From Clostridium paridis (GTDB lineage Bacteria > Bacillota > Clostridia > Clostridiales > Clostridiaceae), in the NCBI RefSeq assembly GCF_016765615.1, contig NZ_JAESWA010000022.1, forward strand, positions 707,542 to 771,541: a stretch of 64,000 nt of DNA, written 5' to 3'. A program made the position numbers and the translations under genes. How positions within the stretch are numbered: position 1 is the stretch's first letter; each line of letters opens with the position of its first letter. Under the pieces are notes generated by a model that was given only the letters and a program-made list of their open reading frames with translations, searched no databases and was not told the origin of the DNA. Positions 34,124 to 43,577 of this stretch are shown in pieces.

Positions 34124-35029
34124 TTATGCTGATTTTAAAAAATTATAAATTTCGTCATTGTATTCTTTATCATAAGTAATTAAATTAATGCCTATTCCAC
34201 ACAACTTAGATACTCTTGAATAAGTTATGTTCCCCAAAACCTCAGAAATCTCACTACATTTAAAGTTTCCTAAACTTTTCATTAACACCACCACAATTGC
34301 TTTTGCTTTTAGTGTTTCTCTTCTATTTTTAATATTAAGCATATCTCGTCCAAAACCATACTTATCTTTTATATATTTAAAAATTGAGTCTAAAGTGAAA
34401 TTCCTCTCTATAATTTTTCTGCCGCTTATATATTGACTCTTCTCTTCTTTAAATTCGCCTTCATTAATATTTATTCCTGAATATCTGCTAATCTTCTCTG
34501 AATACCTTTTACATGCCAAATAGGAATCTTCTGCTATCAACGAATTTATAAAAGAATTATCAACTATTTGAAATTCGTCATTCTTTAAATTCAGATAAGA
34601 TCCTAAGCTTGAAAATCTATATTTCTCAGGAAATCTTCTGTATTTTTTAATATCTTTAGGATTATTATGTATGTATAATGATAAGTTCATAAGATATCTA
34701 TCGCTATTTATCAATTTACTTTTAAATCTGTCTTGGAACAAATGTCCATGTCTCTTATATTTGTGATTATAATATCTTGAATACATTAAGTTAACTCTAT
34801 GCATTACTTTTGATATATCACTTCCACAAGAATCAATAATGAAATGGGCATGATTATTCATTAAACAAAAAGCATAAATTTTAAAAATATAAAACTTTTG
34901 ACATTCTTTTAGAAAATCTAAATATTGAATTTTATCAAAATCATTCTTAAATAGTTTTACTTCAGAGATACTTCTAATCATTACATGATAAATTCCATTG
35001 CTAACTTTTATTCTTGCAGTTCTAGGCAT
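34124..35029 (-). CDS. REP-associated tyrosine transposase (Y1/IS200-like HUH domain)
   Basis: 301 residues. The HUH nuclease signature is FCLMNNHAHFII (HAH at residues 60-62) and the catalytic Tyr lies near residue 118 in LSLYIHNNP. The GHLFQDRFKS stretch between them is typical of the RAYT group rather than of true IS200/IS605 TnpA. RAYTs are domesticated transposases that act on REP palindromes. The C-terminal 100 residues include a helix-turn-helix-like part. It is flanked by palindromes at 33991 and 35102, and no TnpB is present. AAGGTGAT precedes the ATG. Confidence 0.9.
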   Translation of the reverse strand: MPRTARIKVSNGIYHVMIRSISEVKLFKNDFDKIQYLDFLKECQKFYIFKIYAFCLMNNHAHFIIDSCGSDISKVMHRVNLMYSRYYNHKYKRHGHLFQDRFKSKLINSDRYLMNLSLYIHNNPKDIKKYRRFPEKYRFSSLGSYLNLKNDEFQIVDNSFINSLIAEDSYLACKRYSEKISRYSGININEGEFKEEKSQYISGRKIIERNFTLDSIFKYIKDKYGFGRDMLNIKNRRETLKAKAIVVVLMKSLGNFKCSEISEVLGNITYSRVSKLCGIGINLITYDKEYNDEIYNFLKSA

Positions 35030-35101
35030 AAAATCACCTTCCTTACCTACTGAATTATTGCCATATTTTATTTACCTATTCAATAGATACGTTGATTTTA
35101 A

Positions 35102-35160
35102 CGGGGACGGTTAACATTTCTTATATCTAAATTAGATTACTTAAATGTTAACCGTCCCCG
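35102..35160. repeat. REP-like palindromic element 4, next to the RAYT gene
   Basis: Perfect 18-bp arms CGGGGACGGTTAACATTT (35102-35119) and complement (35143-35160), 23-base loop. It lies about 70 bases upstream of the transposase start and 38 bases after the clpB stop. Confidence 0.93.
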
Positions 35161-35197
35161 ATTACCGATTAGATTACCTTGATTACCAGGTTTAATT

Positions 35198-37795
35198 TTA
35201 AACCTTAAACACTAATGCACTATCCTCTTCATCGATAGTTACGGTTACTCCATCATAGATTTCTCCTGAAATTATTCTTTTTGCAAGATTTGTTTCCAAT
35301 GTATTTTCAATATATCTCTTTAATGGTCTTGCACCATATACTGGGTCAAATCCCTCTTCCGCAATTAATTTTTTAGCATTATCAGTTATTTCTAGGATTA
35401 CATTCTTTTCTTTCATTTTATTTTTAACCTTAATCAAGAATATATCTATTATTTTCTTAATATCATCTAATGATAATGGGCTAAAGGTTATTATATCATC
35501 AACTCTATTTAAGAATTCCGGTTTAAATCTCGACTTCATTTCATTCATAACTTTTTCCTTTGATTCTTCTGAAACTCTACCATCTTTACTTCCATCTAAT
35601 AAATAAGAACTTCCTATATTGGAGGTCATTATTATAATTGTATTCTTGAAATCAACAGTTTTACCTTGATTATCAGTTAGTCTTCCATCATCTAAAATCT
35701 GTAGGAACACATTAAATACATCTTGGTGAGCCTTCTCTATCTCATCAAACAAGATAACTGAGTAAGGTTTTCTCCTAACTGCTTCTGTTAGCTGACCACC
35801 CTCCTCATACCCTACATATCCCGGAGGCGCTCCTATCAATCTAGAAACAGAATATTTCTCCATGTATTCTGACATATCAATTCTTATAATGTTCTCTTCT
35901 GAGTCAAAAAGAGTTCTTGCTAATGTTTTCGCTAATTCAGTCTTACCGACACCAGTTGGGCCTAAGAAAATGAATGATCCTATTGGTCTATTTTCGTCTT
36001 TTAGCCCTGCTCTTGCCCTTATAACTGCATTTGTAACTGATTGAATTGCCTCATTTTGACCTATAACTCTTTCTCCTAATTCCTCTTCCAATCTTAAAAG
36101 CTTCTTCTTTTCCCCTTCCACTAGCTTTGTTACAGGAATTCCAGTCCATTTAGATACTATGTTTGATATTTCATTTTCTGTAACCTCTTCCTTTAAAAGA
36201 GCTCCCTCATAGTTTTCTTTAACTTCATTTTCTTTTTCAGCTATTTTCTCTTCAAGGGATGGTATAAGTCCATATTTAAGTTCAGCTGCCTTATTTAGAT
36301 CGTACTCTCTTTCATATTTTTCAATCATTCCTCTAGCATCATCTAGCTGCTTTTTAAGTTCTCTAATTTCTGATATATGAGACTTTTCTTTTTCATATTT
36401 TGCACTCATCTCGTCATTCTTACTTTTTAGTTCTACAAGTTCTTTATCTATTGATTGAGCTCTTGCAATTGATGCTGGATCTTTTTCTTTAAGTAATGCT
36501 TCTCTTTCAGTTTCCAATAGAAAAATCTTTCTTCTTACCTCATCAAGTTCTGTAGGCAAGGAGTCTATTTCGCTTCTTATCATAGCACCAGCTTCATCTA
36601 TTAAGTCTATGGCCTTATCTGGCAAGAATCTCCCTTGAATATACCTATCAGATAATTTTGCAGCTGCAACTATGGCAGAATCATGGATTCTTATTCCATG
36701 ATGTATTTCAAATCGTTCCTTTAATCCTCTTAAAATTGAAATTGTATCTTCTACTGTTGGCTCATCAATTACAACTGGCTGAAATCTTCTTTCAAGAGCC
36801 TTATCTTTCTCAATGTATTGTCTATATTCATCAAAAGTTGTTGCCCCTATACAATGAAGTTCTCCTCTTGCTAAAAGAGGCTTAATTAAGTTTCCAGCAT
36901 CCATTGCGCCTTCTGTTTTACCAGCACCAACTATTGTATGAATTTCATCAATAAATAATATTATTCTACCTTCTGAACTCTGAACTTCTTTTAATACAGC
37001 TTTTAATCTCTCTTCAAATTCACCTCTATATTTTGCACCTGCAATCAATGCTCCCATATCTAACGAAAATATTATTTTATCTTTTAATCCCTCTGGTATA
37101 TCTCCTCTAACAATTCTCTCAGCCAATCCTTCAACTATAGCTGTCTTACCAACTCCAGGCTCCCCAATAAGTACAGGGTTGTTTTTAGTTCTTCTAGAAA
37201 GAATTCTAACAGTTCTTCTTATTTCTTCATCTCTTCCTATAACTGGATCTAGCTTATGTTTCTTGGCTAATTCAACTAAGTTGACTCCGTATTTGCTTAA
37301 CGCATCATATGTTCCTTCTGGATCTTGTGTTTCAACTCTTTGACTTCCTCTTATTTCTTTTAAAGCCTTTAAAAATTCATTCTTTGTAACACCATATTTA
37401 TTTAACAAATTTCCTATTACATTCTTATTTTCTATGTCAATAATCCCTAAGAATACATGCTCTACACTTATATACATATCTTTAAAGTCTTCAGCGTATT
37501 TATCTGCCTTTATAAGTATTTCTTCTATTTTCCTAGTTGCGTATACCCCTGATGAGGACGCAGCTGAACCTAATACCTTAGGCATACCAGATAAAAGTGA
37601 ATCAGTATCCAATCTTAGTGATTTAATATCTTTTCCCATCTTACTTAAAATATTTGCAATAAGTCCATCTTCTGCATTAATAAGAGCTGCAAAAAGATGT
37701 ATTGAATCTACACTTTGATGATTGTTCTTAACTGCTATTTCATGTGCATCATTTAATGATTGTTGCACTCTTAATGTCATTTTTTCAATATTCAT
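35198..37795 (-). CDS. clpB: ClpB disaggregase chaperone
   Basis: 865 residues, full length. It pulls proteins out of aggregates with DnaK. An N-terminal Clp domain (1-150) precedes AAA-1 (Walker A GEPGVGKTA; GAKYRGEFEERLKAVL), the middle coiled coil with many Glu/Lys heptads (about 400-530), and AAA-2 (Walker A GPTGVGKTE). The tyrosine pore loop is KYRGE in the first ring and GYVGYEEGG in the second. The ATG follows GAGGTGAT. A CtsR box overlaps its promoter. Confidence 0.97.
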   Translation of the reverse strand: MNIEKMTLRVQQSLNDAHEIAVKNNHQSVDSIHLFAALINAEDGLIANILSKMGKDIKSLRLDTDSLLSGMPKVLGSAASSSGVYATRKIEEILIKADKYAEDFKDMYISVEHVFLGIIDIENKNVIGNLLNKYGVTKNEFLKALKEIRGSQRVETQDPEGTYDALSKYGVNLVELAKKHKLDPVIGRDEEIRRTVRILSRRTKNNPVLIGEPGVGKTAIVEGLAERIVRGDIPEGLKDKIIFSLDMGALIAGAKYRGEFEERLKAVLKEVQSSEGRIILFIDEIHTIVGAGKTEGAMDAGNLIKPLLARGELHCIGATTFDEYRQYIEKDKALERRFQPVVIDEPTVEDTISILRGLKERFEIHHGIRIHDSAIVAAAKLSDRYIQGRFLPDKAIDLIDEAGAMIRSEIDSLPTELDEVRRKIFLLETEREALLKEKDPASIARAQSIDKELVELKSKNDEMSAKYEKEKSHISEIRELKKQLDDARGMIEKYEREYDLNKAAELKYGLIPSLEEKIAEKENEVKENYEGALLKEEVTENEISNIVSKWTGIPVTKLVEGEKKKLLRLEEELGERVIGQNEAIQSVTNAVIRARAGLKDENRPIGSFIFLGPTGVGKTELAKTLARTLFDSEENIIRIDMSEYMEKYSVSRLIGAPPGYVGYEEGGQLTEAVRRKPYSVILFDEIEKAHQDVFNVFLQILDDGRLTDNQGKTVDFKNTIIIMTSNIGSSYLLDGSKDGRVSEESKEKVMNEMKSRFKPEFLNRVDDIITFSPLSLDDIKKIIDIFLIKVKNKMKEKNVILEITDNAKKLIAEEGFDPVYGARPLKRYIENTLETNLAKRIISGEIYDGVTVTIDEEDSALVFKV

Positions 37796-37839
37796 ATTAT
37801 CACCTCATTAAAATTCTCCTTGTATTTTGCTTTAATTTA

Positions 37840-37869
37840 ATAATAATATAAAAGTCAAAGAAAGTCAAA
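37840..37869 (-). promoter_or_regulatory. clpB promoter with overlapping CtsR box
   Basis: AGTCAAA-GAA-AGTCAAA at 37853-37869 is an exact match to the CtsR heptad repeat (RGTCAAA-NAN-RGTCAAA). Read on the minus strand the same bases hold the -35 TTGACT (complement of 37863-37868); -10 TATTAT (complement of 37840-37845) is 17 bases on. CtsR bound here would block RNA polymerase until heat stress. No CIRCE element is present. Confidence 0.85.
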
Positions 37870-37950
37870 GTCTATTTTTTTATCTTCCTTTTATCTCTTT
37901 TTTCCCTTTATGATATAATATATTTATAAATAATAATTTGAGGTGAGAAC

Positions 37951-40017
37951 TTGAGAAGAGAACATATAATTTATCCATTAGATATGCCAGTAACAATTTC
38001 ATATTGCTCAATTGAAGATTATCCTATTCACTGGCACAACGCTATTGAGATAATATTTGTACTTAAAGGTACAATAAATGTAACCATAGATTCAGATACT
38101 TATGAAATTGAAGAAAAAGAGATGGAAGTAATCAACAATAACGAATCTCATAGAATATTTTCAAAGGATCCTGATAATAGAGTTTTAATCTTCCATATGG
38201 ACTCAAGTTTTTTTGAAAAATATTATAATGACATAGAAAATATGTTTTTCTATCTTAATAGTTCAGATGAAGGAGCTCAAGAAAGTCAGGAATATGAAGA
38301 TCTTAGAATTTTTCTTTCAATAATTCTCTGTGAGGCCATACAAAAAAGAGAAGACTATGATGAAGAAATTGAAAGTACTTTAATAGATATGCTATATCAT
38401 TTAATTAACAATTTTCACTATTTAACCTATGAGAAGGAAGAGCTAAAGGACAATGAAGAACAATTAGAAAGATATCATAGAATTGCAAAATACATTTTCA
38501 ATAATTACAACAATAAAATAAGTCTTCAAGAAATAGCTAAAAAAGAATTTTTAAGTGCAGACTATCTTTCACATGAGATAAAAAATGCCACTGGATATAG
38601 TTTTACTGATTTATTAAATCTTACAAGGGTTGAAGAGTCTATAAAACTACTTTTAGACAGCAATATGAGCATTTCAGAAATATCTGATGAGGTTGGTTTT
38701 TCTCATACAAGATACTATAATAAGAATTTTAAATTTTACTACAAATGTACTCCGCTTCAATATAAAAAGAAGTATAAATTAGATGAAAAATCTTATGAAA
38801 AAGCAAAAAAATTAACTTATTTAGAAACTTCTGAAGCACTTAAATTCCTCTACCCTTATCTAGAGGATTATGACAGATTTAACTATGAAAATAGAATTCA
38901 TAAAATTCATATTAATATGGATGAAGAAATTTCTCCTTTCTCTGACGACTTTAGAAAAGTAATTAACGTAGGGGATGCCTTTGACCTTTTAATTGAAGAT
39001 AATAAAGATAACCTCGAAGAAATCCAGGAAGAAATTTCCTTTAGGTACGGAAGAATATTTAATCTTTTCCACAGAGATATGGGAATTTTCCCTGGTAGCA
39101 GCTTTTATAATTGGAATAAAACAAAGACTGTTTTTGAATTTATGGAATATATTGAACTTACACCTCTAGTTTTATTGGAACAATTAGAGCTTACAGATGA
39201 GGAATTGATAAATGCCTTCCATAGCTATGTAGAGTATTTTTCGGAAATAGAGAGTATTGATTTTTATAACATAAAATATCAATTCCATAATGACTTTCCA
39301 TCTGAACTTAAAAGTGAGATTATTAAAATTTTAGAGGAAAACTCATTGGAATATGAAGATGAAGGTTATATTGGAAATCACCTAGAAATAAACAAAATAT
39401 ACGACTCAGCTTATATGATACCTTATATTATTCACCAAGTAGCTAATAATAATATATCTTTAAATTTTATTAGGGCTTTTGACGTATTAGAGAAAGAGGT
39501 AGTACTTACTAATGAAGTATTTTTTGGTTCTTCAGGGTTGGTAAATGATATGGGAATTAAAAAACCTTCTTATTATGCTTACTATTTACTTGGTAAATTA
39601 GGAGATATTCTTGTCCAAAAAGGAGACGGCTATTTAGTAACTAAAAGCGATGATGAGTATCAAATTCTTCTTTATAATTATGGTGAAGAACTTAATAATT
39701 TAATTAGCTATGAAGCACTGGAAAAAAGAAGAGGTATTAAAAATACAACTGAAAAGAAAATATCCTTAAATATAGTAAATATAAATAGTAATGCACAAAT
39801 AACTACCTATATATTAAATGAAAAAATAGGTTCATCCTACAATTACTGGTTAGGTATGGGAAAACCAATTAGATTAAATAAAGAAGAAAGGGAAATTCTT
39901 CACAAAGCTTCTTTCCCAGGCATTAATTTTAGATACACAAAGAAAAGTTCCGTTTTAAATCTACTACCTAAACTAAAAGGGTACGGTGCACATTTAATAA
40001 TAATAAAGAAAGTATAA
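37951..40017 (+). CDS. AraC-family regulator fused to a degenerate GH39-like domain
   Basis: 688 residues. A cupin sensing domain (about 1-95, IHWHNAIEIIFVLKG) and an AraC pair of helix-turn-helix motifs (about 175-275, ISLQEIAKKEFLSADYLS and ISEISDEVGFSHTRYYNKNFK, written in short: ISEISDEVGFS) are followed by about 400 residues resembling GH39 xylosidases in their landmarks (RIFNLFHRDMG, EVFFGSSGLVNDMGIKKPSYYA). The NEP motif with the catalytic acid is not found, so the domain is likely a binding module. The start is TTG 7 bases after AGGTGAG. It probably senses a glycan; the target genes are not obvious here. Confidence 0.82.
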   Translation: MRREHIIYPLDMPVTISYCSIEDYPIHWHNAIEIIFVLKGTINVTIDSDTYEIEEKEMEVINNNESHRIFSKDPDNRVLIFHMDSSFFEKYYNDIENMFFYLNSSDEGAQESQEYEDLRIFLSIILCEAIQKREDYDEEIESTLIDMLYHLINNFHYLTYEKEELKDNEEQLERYHRIAKYIFNNYNNKISLQEIAKKEFLSADYLSHEIKNATGYSFTDLLNLTRVEESIKLLLDSNMSISEISDEVGFSHTRYYNKNFKFYYKCTPLQYKKKYKLDEKSYEKAKKLTYLETSEALKFLYPYLEDYDRFNYENRIHKIHINMDEEISPFSDDFRKVINVGDAFDLLIEDNKDNLEEIQEEISFRYGRIFNLFHRDMGIFPGSSFYNWNKTKTVFEFMEYIELTPLVLLEQLELTDEELINAFHSYVEYFSEIESIDFYNIKYQFHNDFPSELKSEIIKILEENSLEYEDEGYIGNHLEINKIYDSAYMIPYIIHQVANNNISLNFIRAFDVLEKEVVLTNEVFFGSSGLVNDMGIKKPSYYAYYLLGKLGDILVQKGDGYLVTKSDDEYQILLYNYGEELNNLISYEALEKRRGIKNTTEKKISLNIVNINSNAQITTYILNEKIGSSYNYWLGMGKPIRLNKEEREILHKASFPGINFRYTKKSSVLNLLPKLKGYGAHLIIIKKV

Positions 40018-40035
40018 AACAATAATAAAAAAGTA

Positions 40036-40064
40036 CAAAAACACCTTAATTAAGGTGTTTTTTT
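40036..40064 (+). terminator. Terminator of the AraC-GH39 gene
   Basis: AAAACACC-TTAATTAA-GGTGTTTTTTT, 20 bases after the stop codon. Confidence 0.9.
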
Positions 40065-40193
40065 GTTTTTACTAATACTGGATTTATGAAGAACTTCTCG
40101 CAAATGTACCATTTTATAGCCTTAATTGTCAATGAATTTTACAAAACTTACCTCTATAATAATATTAAGAAATATTAAATGGAGCGTGAGTGT

Positions 40194-40295
40194 ATGAAAA
40201 TATTAAAAAGAATATTTAAGCCAATAAAAATAAGCTCCTTCAGTCCAAAACTTAGCTTATTTGAAATAACTTTTGACTTAATTAAAAAATATTAG
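40194..40295 (+). CDS. Possible 33-residue basic peptide
   Basis: MKILKRIFKPIKISSF... is 33 residues with eight lysines or arginines, ending LIKKY. It could form a short amphipathic helix but has no clear signal sequence. The ATG follows GGAG at 9 bases. It stands in the 456-base gap between the AraC and XRE-TPR genes; no good promoter is seen (TATAAT at 40155 lacks a -35). It might be a signalling peptide for the convergent TPR regulators or chance. Confidence 0.35.
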   Translation: MKILKRIFKPIKISSFSPKLSLFEITFDLIKKY

Positions 40296-40381
40296 TATAA
40301 ATACTTTTCTTCTTATAATAGTAATAATTGATTTGTCTATATACTGATTTCGGCATAAATTAATTTTATATTGCAAATAAA

Positions 40382-40428
40382 AAGGGTTGTCCTTAATATG
40401 AATTCTCATAAGTTAAGGGCAACTCTTT
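40382..40428 (-). terminator. Terminator of the XRE-TPR operon
   Basis: On the minus strand GAGTTGCCCTTAA pairs with TTAAGGACAACCC (one mismatch) and is followed by TTTTTATTTG. Confidence 0.75.
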
Positions 40429-40473
40429 ATTATTATAATAACCAAAATGTTATAATTTTAACAAAATTTAGTC

Positions 40474-41736
40474 TTACAAAGTCTTCTCTAAAGATAAAGC
40501 AAGTGAAAAATACTTTAAAGCATCTCTTATTTCTCCAAGTCTATAGTACATTTGTCCCATGTCTATGTATCTTTGGTACCTATCTTCCTTATTACCAACT
40601 TTTAAGATAGCATCTAATGAAAGATTCATATACATTTCAGCTTCTTTAACCTTATTTTGCTTTTGTAATATTGTACCTTTTAGATAATATGATCTTTCAA
40701 TTAATTTTATATTATCGCAATCAATAGCTAGATTAAGAGCTTCATCACATATGTTATATGCCTCATCATATTCTTCATAATCTATAAATAGCTTTATACA
40801 GTTATTCATAAATTCAACATATTTTATCCTATTATGTTTTGGAAAGATATGTAATCCTTCTTCTATTTCATTTATAGCTCTTTCCTTTTCCCCAATTCCA
40901 AAATAACATTCTCCATAATTCCACTTTGAAAGTGCCAATGATATAGGATTGTCCTTTTGAAAACTAAAAGCCTTTTTTACCCAAGCTTCTGCTTCAGATT
41001 TTTTTAGCTTTATGCACAGTGTTGCTAACAGGTTGTACATTTTCCCCTTATTTATTGAATCTTCAACATATTTAATATATTTCTCTACACACTTCATATC
41101 TTCATAAGCCTTATGTATTTCTTTTAACTTATAGTAACATAATGCCTTACTATATAACGTATATGCATATTCGCCTTTATCCTTAAACTTATTGCTACTA
41201 AGAACTTCTATAAGTCTTTCATAATATGTTATAGCTTCAGTATATTCTTTATTTTGGCAGAAATACTTACCCATATCATGAAAATAATTTATAACAATTT
41301 CTTTATCAATGTTTTTTTGAGATAAATAATAGTACTGAGATACTATCAATTGAATATTTTCATATTTTGACTCCTCAAGATAGTATTGAAATAATAAGTG
41401 CATTAATTCAAAAGATAAATCAAAATACTCATATTCATTTGCATATTCTAAGTTATATTTAATATTTTCTTCAATATCTTCCCCTGAAAAAAGATTCTTT
41501 CTAATTAATTCTATATTGTCTACAAGCTGTTCTTTAACATCTTTTAATAAATAATCTAAATCCAAAAACAACTTAGCGGCAATATACTCTAGAACTTCTT
41601 TTTCAGCCTTAATTTTTTCGTTCTCAATACAACTCATTTTTGAAATGGATATTTTATCCCCACAAAGTTCTTTTAATGTAATTCCCTTATAAACTCTTGC
41701 ACGCTTTATTTTTTCCCCCGTTGATAGTATTTCCAT
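40474..41736 (-). CDS. XRE-family helix-turn-helix protein with TPRs, second of a pair
   Basis: 420 residues. An N-terminal XRE DNA-binding domain (1-65, MEILSTGEKIKRARV...) is followed by about eight TPR-like helix pairs to the C-terminus (for example YYERLIEVLSS, AYNICDEALNLAID, AEMYMNLSLDAILK). The layout matches RRNPP-type regulators (PlcR, Rap, QsrA kind) that bind peptides through TPRs. It is paralogous to the gene just upstream, 19 bases apart, and probably in one transcript. The start is by alignment with the paralog; the ribosome site (GGGTG) is mediocre. Confidence 0.85.
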   Translation of the reverse strand: MEILSTGEKIKRARVYKGITLKELCGDKISISKMSCIENEKIKAEKEVLEYIAAKLFLDLDYLLKDVKEQLVDNIELIRKNLFSGEDIEENIKYNLEYANEYEYFDLSFELMHLLFQYYLEESKYENIQLIVSQYYYLSQKNIDKEIVINYFHDMGKYFCQNKEYTEAITYYERLIEVLSSNKFKDKGEYAYTLYSKALCYYKLKEIHKAYEDMKCVEKYIKYVEDSINKGKMYNLLATLCIKLKKSEAEAWVKKAFSFQKDNPISLALSKWNYGECYFGIGEKERAINEIEEGLHIFPKHNRIKYVEFMNNCIKLFIDYEEYDEAYNICDEALNLAIDCDNIKLIERSYYLKGTILQKQNKVKEAEMYMNLSLDAILKVGNKEDRYQRYIDMGQMYYRLGEIRDALKYFSLALSLEKTL

Positions 41737-41755
41737 CATATCACCCAATCTATTA

Positions 41756-43057
41756 TTAATTTCTTAATAACCCTATGTCGCTAAATATATTAATCCCATA
41801 ATCTAAATATTGTGCTGCTTCTTTGTCCCTTTTATTATCTATGTAGAATTTTCCAAGTATTATCGCTACTTGTCCAGCCTTCTTACTGCATTCATTATTG
41901 ACTGCATAATTGTATGTTTCTATCAATATATTTTCTGCCTCTTCAAATTCTTCTTGTATTAAACGAAGTCTATAATTTAATAAATTACACTCAATTCGAT
42001 TATCAATATCATTGTCATCGATCTTGTCATATATCTCATTTATAATTTCTTCACTCTTATCAACATCTTTTAATTTTAAATAATTTTCACATATATTTAT
42101 AAGAGTTTCTATTAATTTGTTATCAGCATTTTTGCTTCTTATTTCCTTGGCAATATCATAGTGCATAAAAGACTCTTCTATATTCTCAAATTCATAAAAT
42201 AACTTCCCTAAATTATTTTCTATTTCTCCAATATTTTTTGTGTCTTCTAATTCCTTATAAACATCTAGCGTTTTTTCAGAATATTTTATTGCATTCGCTA
42301 AATCACCTTTTTTATTATATTCTTCTGATAATAATAATAGAGTTCTTGCATATTCTTTTTTATTATGGATTCGTTTAAATTTTTCTGTTGCTAAAAATGA
42401 ATAGTTTATTGATTCACTAATATTTTCAGTTTTGAATAAGGCTGTAGCCATATAATAATAAATTTCTCCAAGCAACTGATCGTTTCCAACACTGTTGTCT
42501 AAATACACCTTTTCAGCTTGTTTTAAATAAGAACTAGTAGAATGATACGCCCTAAGCTGTAATGTAATCTTTCCTAAATTAAGAAAAGTTTTTACAATTT
42601 CTTCAAAGTTGTTGTTTTTTATAAATATAACATTAGAAGATAGGAAATATTGTTGTGCTGCCACTAGTTCACCCTTTAGCATGTGTATTTCACCTGTTAA
42701 AAATAATATTTTTGCTTTTCTATATTCTAAATCATATTTTTCAGAATAATATAAAGCATTTTCAATATATTTCTCAGCTCCAAAATAATCTCCTGATAAA
42801 ATATATGATTCAGCAATTTGTTCATAGTAAATACATATTTTTTCTGCTTGGGTTTCTTCAGATTCCATTAAATATTCAACAGAAGTCTTTAAAGCATCTG
42901 CTAAATATTCTAACAGATCCATAGATGGATTAGATCTTCCTGATTCAACTAAAGAAATTTGTCCAGGAGTTATTCTATCCCCTGCTAAATCCTTTAAGGT
43001 CATATTCAATTCTTTTCTTTTTCTTTTAATTTTTTCCCCTAATGAAAGTATTTCCAT
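41756..43057 (-). CDS. XRE-family helix-turn-helix protein with TPRs, first of a pair
   Basis: 433 residues. The N-terminal 65 residues are an XRE domain (LSLGEKIKRKRKELNMTL, GQISLVESGRSNPS); the rest is a TPR superhelix (for example AEKYIENALYYSEKYD, AIKYSEKTLDVYKELED, ESFMHYDIAKEIRSK). Its DNA-binding part agrees better with a functional helix-turn-helix than that of the second copy. The ATG at 43055-43057 follows AAAGGAA. Sensing of a small peptide is possible but not shown. The DNA upstream (43090-43130) is a long imperfect A/T inverted repeat that may be its operator. Confidence 0.86.
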   Translation of the reverse strand: MEILSLGEKIKRKRKELNMTLKDLAGDRITPGQISLVESGRSNPSMDLLEYLADALKTSVEYLMESEETQAEKICIYYEQIAESYILSGDYFGAEKYIENALYYSEKYDLEYRKAKILFLTGEIHMLKGELVAAQQYFLSSNVIFIKNNNFEEIVKTFLNLGKITLQLRAYHSTSSYLKQAEKVYLDNSVGNDQLLGEIYYYMATALFKTENISESINYSFLATEKFKRIHNKKEYARTLLLLSEEYNKKGDLANAIKYSEKTLDVYKELEDTKNIGEIENNLGKLFYEFENIEESFMHYDIAKEIRSKNADNKLIETLINICENYLKLKDVDKSEEIINEIYDKIDDNDIDNRIECNLLNYRLRLIQEEFEEAENILIETYNYAVNNECSKKAGQVAIILGKFYIDNKRDKEAAQYLDYGINIFSDIGLLRN

Positions 43058-43249
43058 ATCTAATCTTCCTTTTCTATGTATCATGTTTTAAAAAATTATT
43101 TAAAATGATTTAATTATTTTAAATTATAACACGAATTTTCAAATTTTAATACATTTTTTTGAAATTCTCATTATTTGCGCAGTAGTTTTCTACAATTTTT
43201 TTATTTTTGTATAAGTATTCCATATAATCATATATTTTCTTTTATAATG

Positions 43250-43280
43250 AAATAACTCGAGAAAATATCTCGAGTTATTT
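43250..43280 (-). terminator. Hairpin at the end of the YtxH-like gene
   Basis: AAATAACTCGAGA/TCTCGAGTTATTT forms a 13-bp stem containing the stop codon at 43275-43277. The following U-tract is poor. Confidence 0.5.
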
Positions 43281-43445
43281 CATCCATCCCATAATATCAA
43301 CTTTATCTTCAGCCATATCTATTACTTTTCTTCCAACTTTTCTAAATGTCTTTTGAGTTCTTCTGTCTAATTGTGGTAATATCATCATTCCAAAAGCTGC
43401 CCCTACTATTGCACCTGTTGTAATTCCACTTAGATATTTTTTCAT
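43275..43445 (-). CDS. YtxH-like small membrane protein
   Basis: 56 residues. One glycine-rich hydrophobic segment (about 4-22, GITTGAIVGAAFGMMILP) is followed by a basic, helical tail (RRTQKTFRKVGRKV) as in YtxH-type general stress proteins. Function is not established. The ATG at 43443-43445 follows AGAGGTG; the frame extends seven codons upstream without support. Confidence 0.7.
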   Translation of the reverse strand: MKKYLSGITTGAIVGAAFGMMILPQLDRRTQKTFRKVGRKVIDMAEDKVDIMGWMK

Positions 43446-43577
43446 AAAACTACACCTCTTACTCAATTATTATTTTACAAAACATTAATAAATAAAATTA
43501 ATATAATGTTTTATACATATATTATGTGTAGTAATTATTTTTATACTCTTTGAAATATATGGGTATATTATCACTTT

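Noticed and set aside
34124-35160. A full IS200/IS605 insertion sequence.
   Set aside because: No TnpB, and the protein shows RAYT features with palindromic REP ends rather than IS605 ends.
37796-37950. CIRCE (HrcA) operator before clpB.
   Set aside because: No TTAGCACTC-N9-GAGTGCTAA sequence; the CtsR box explains regulation.
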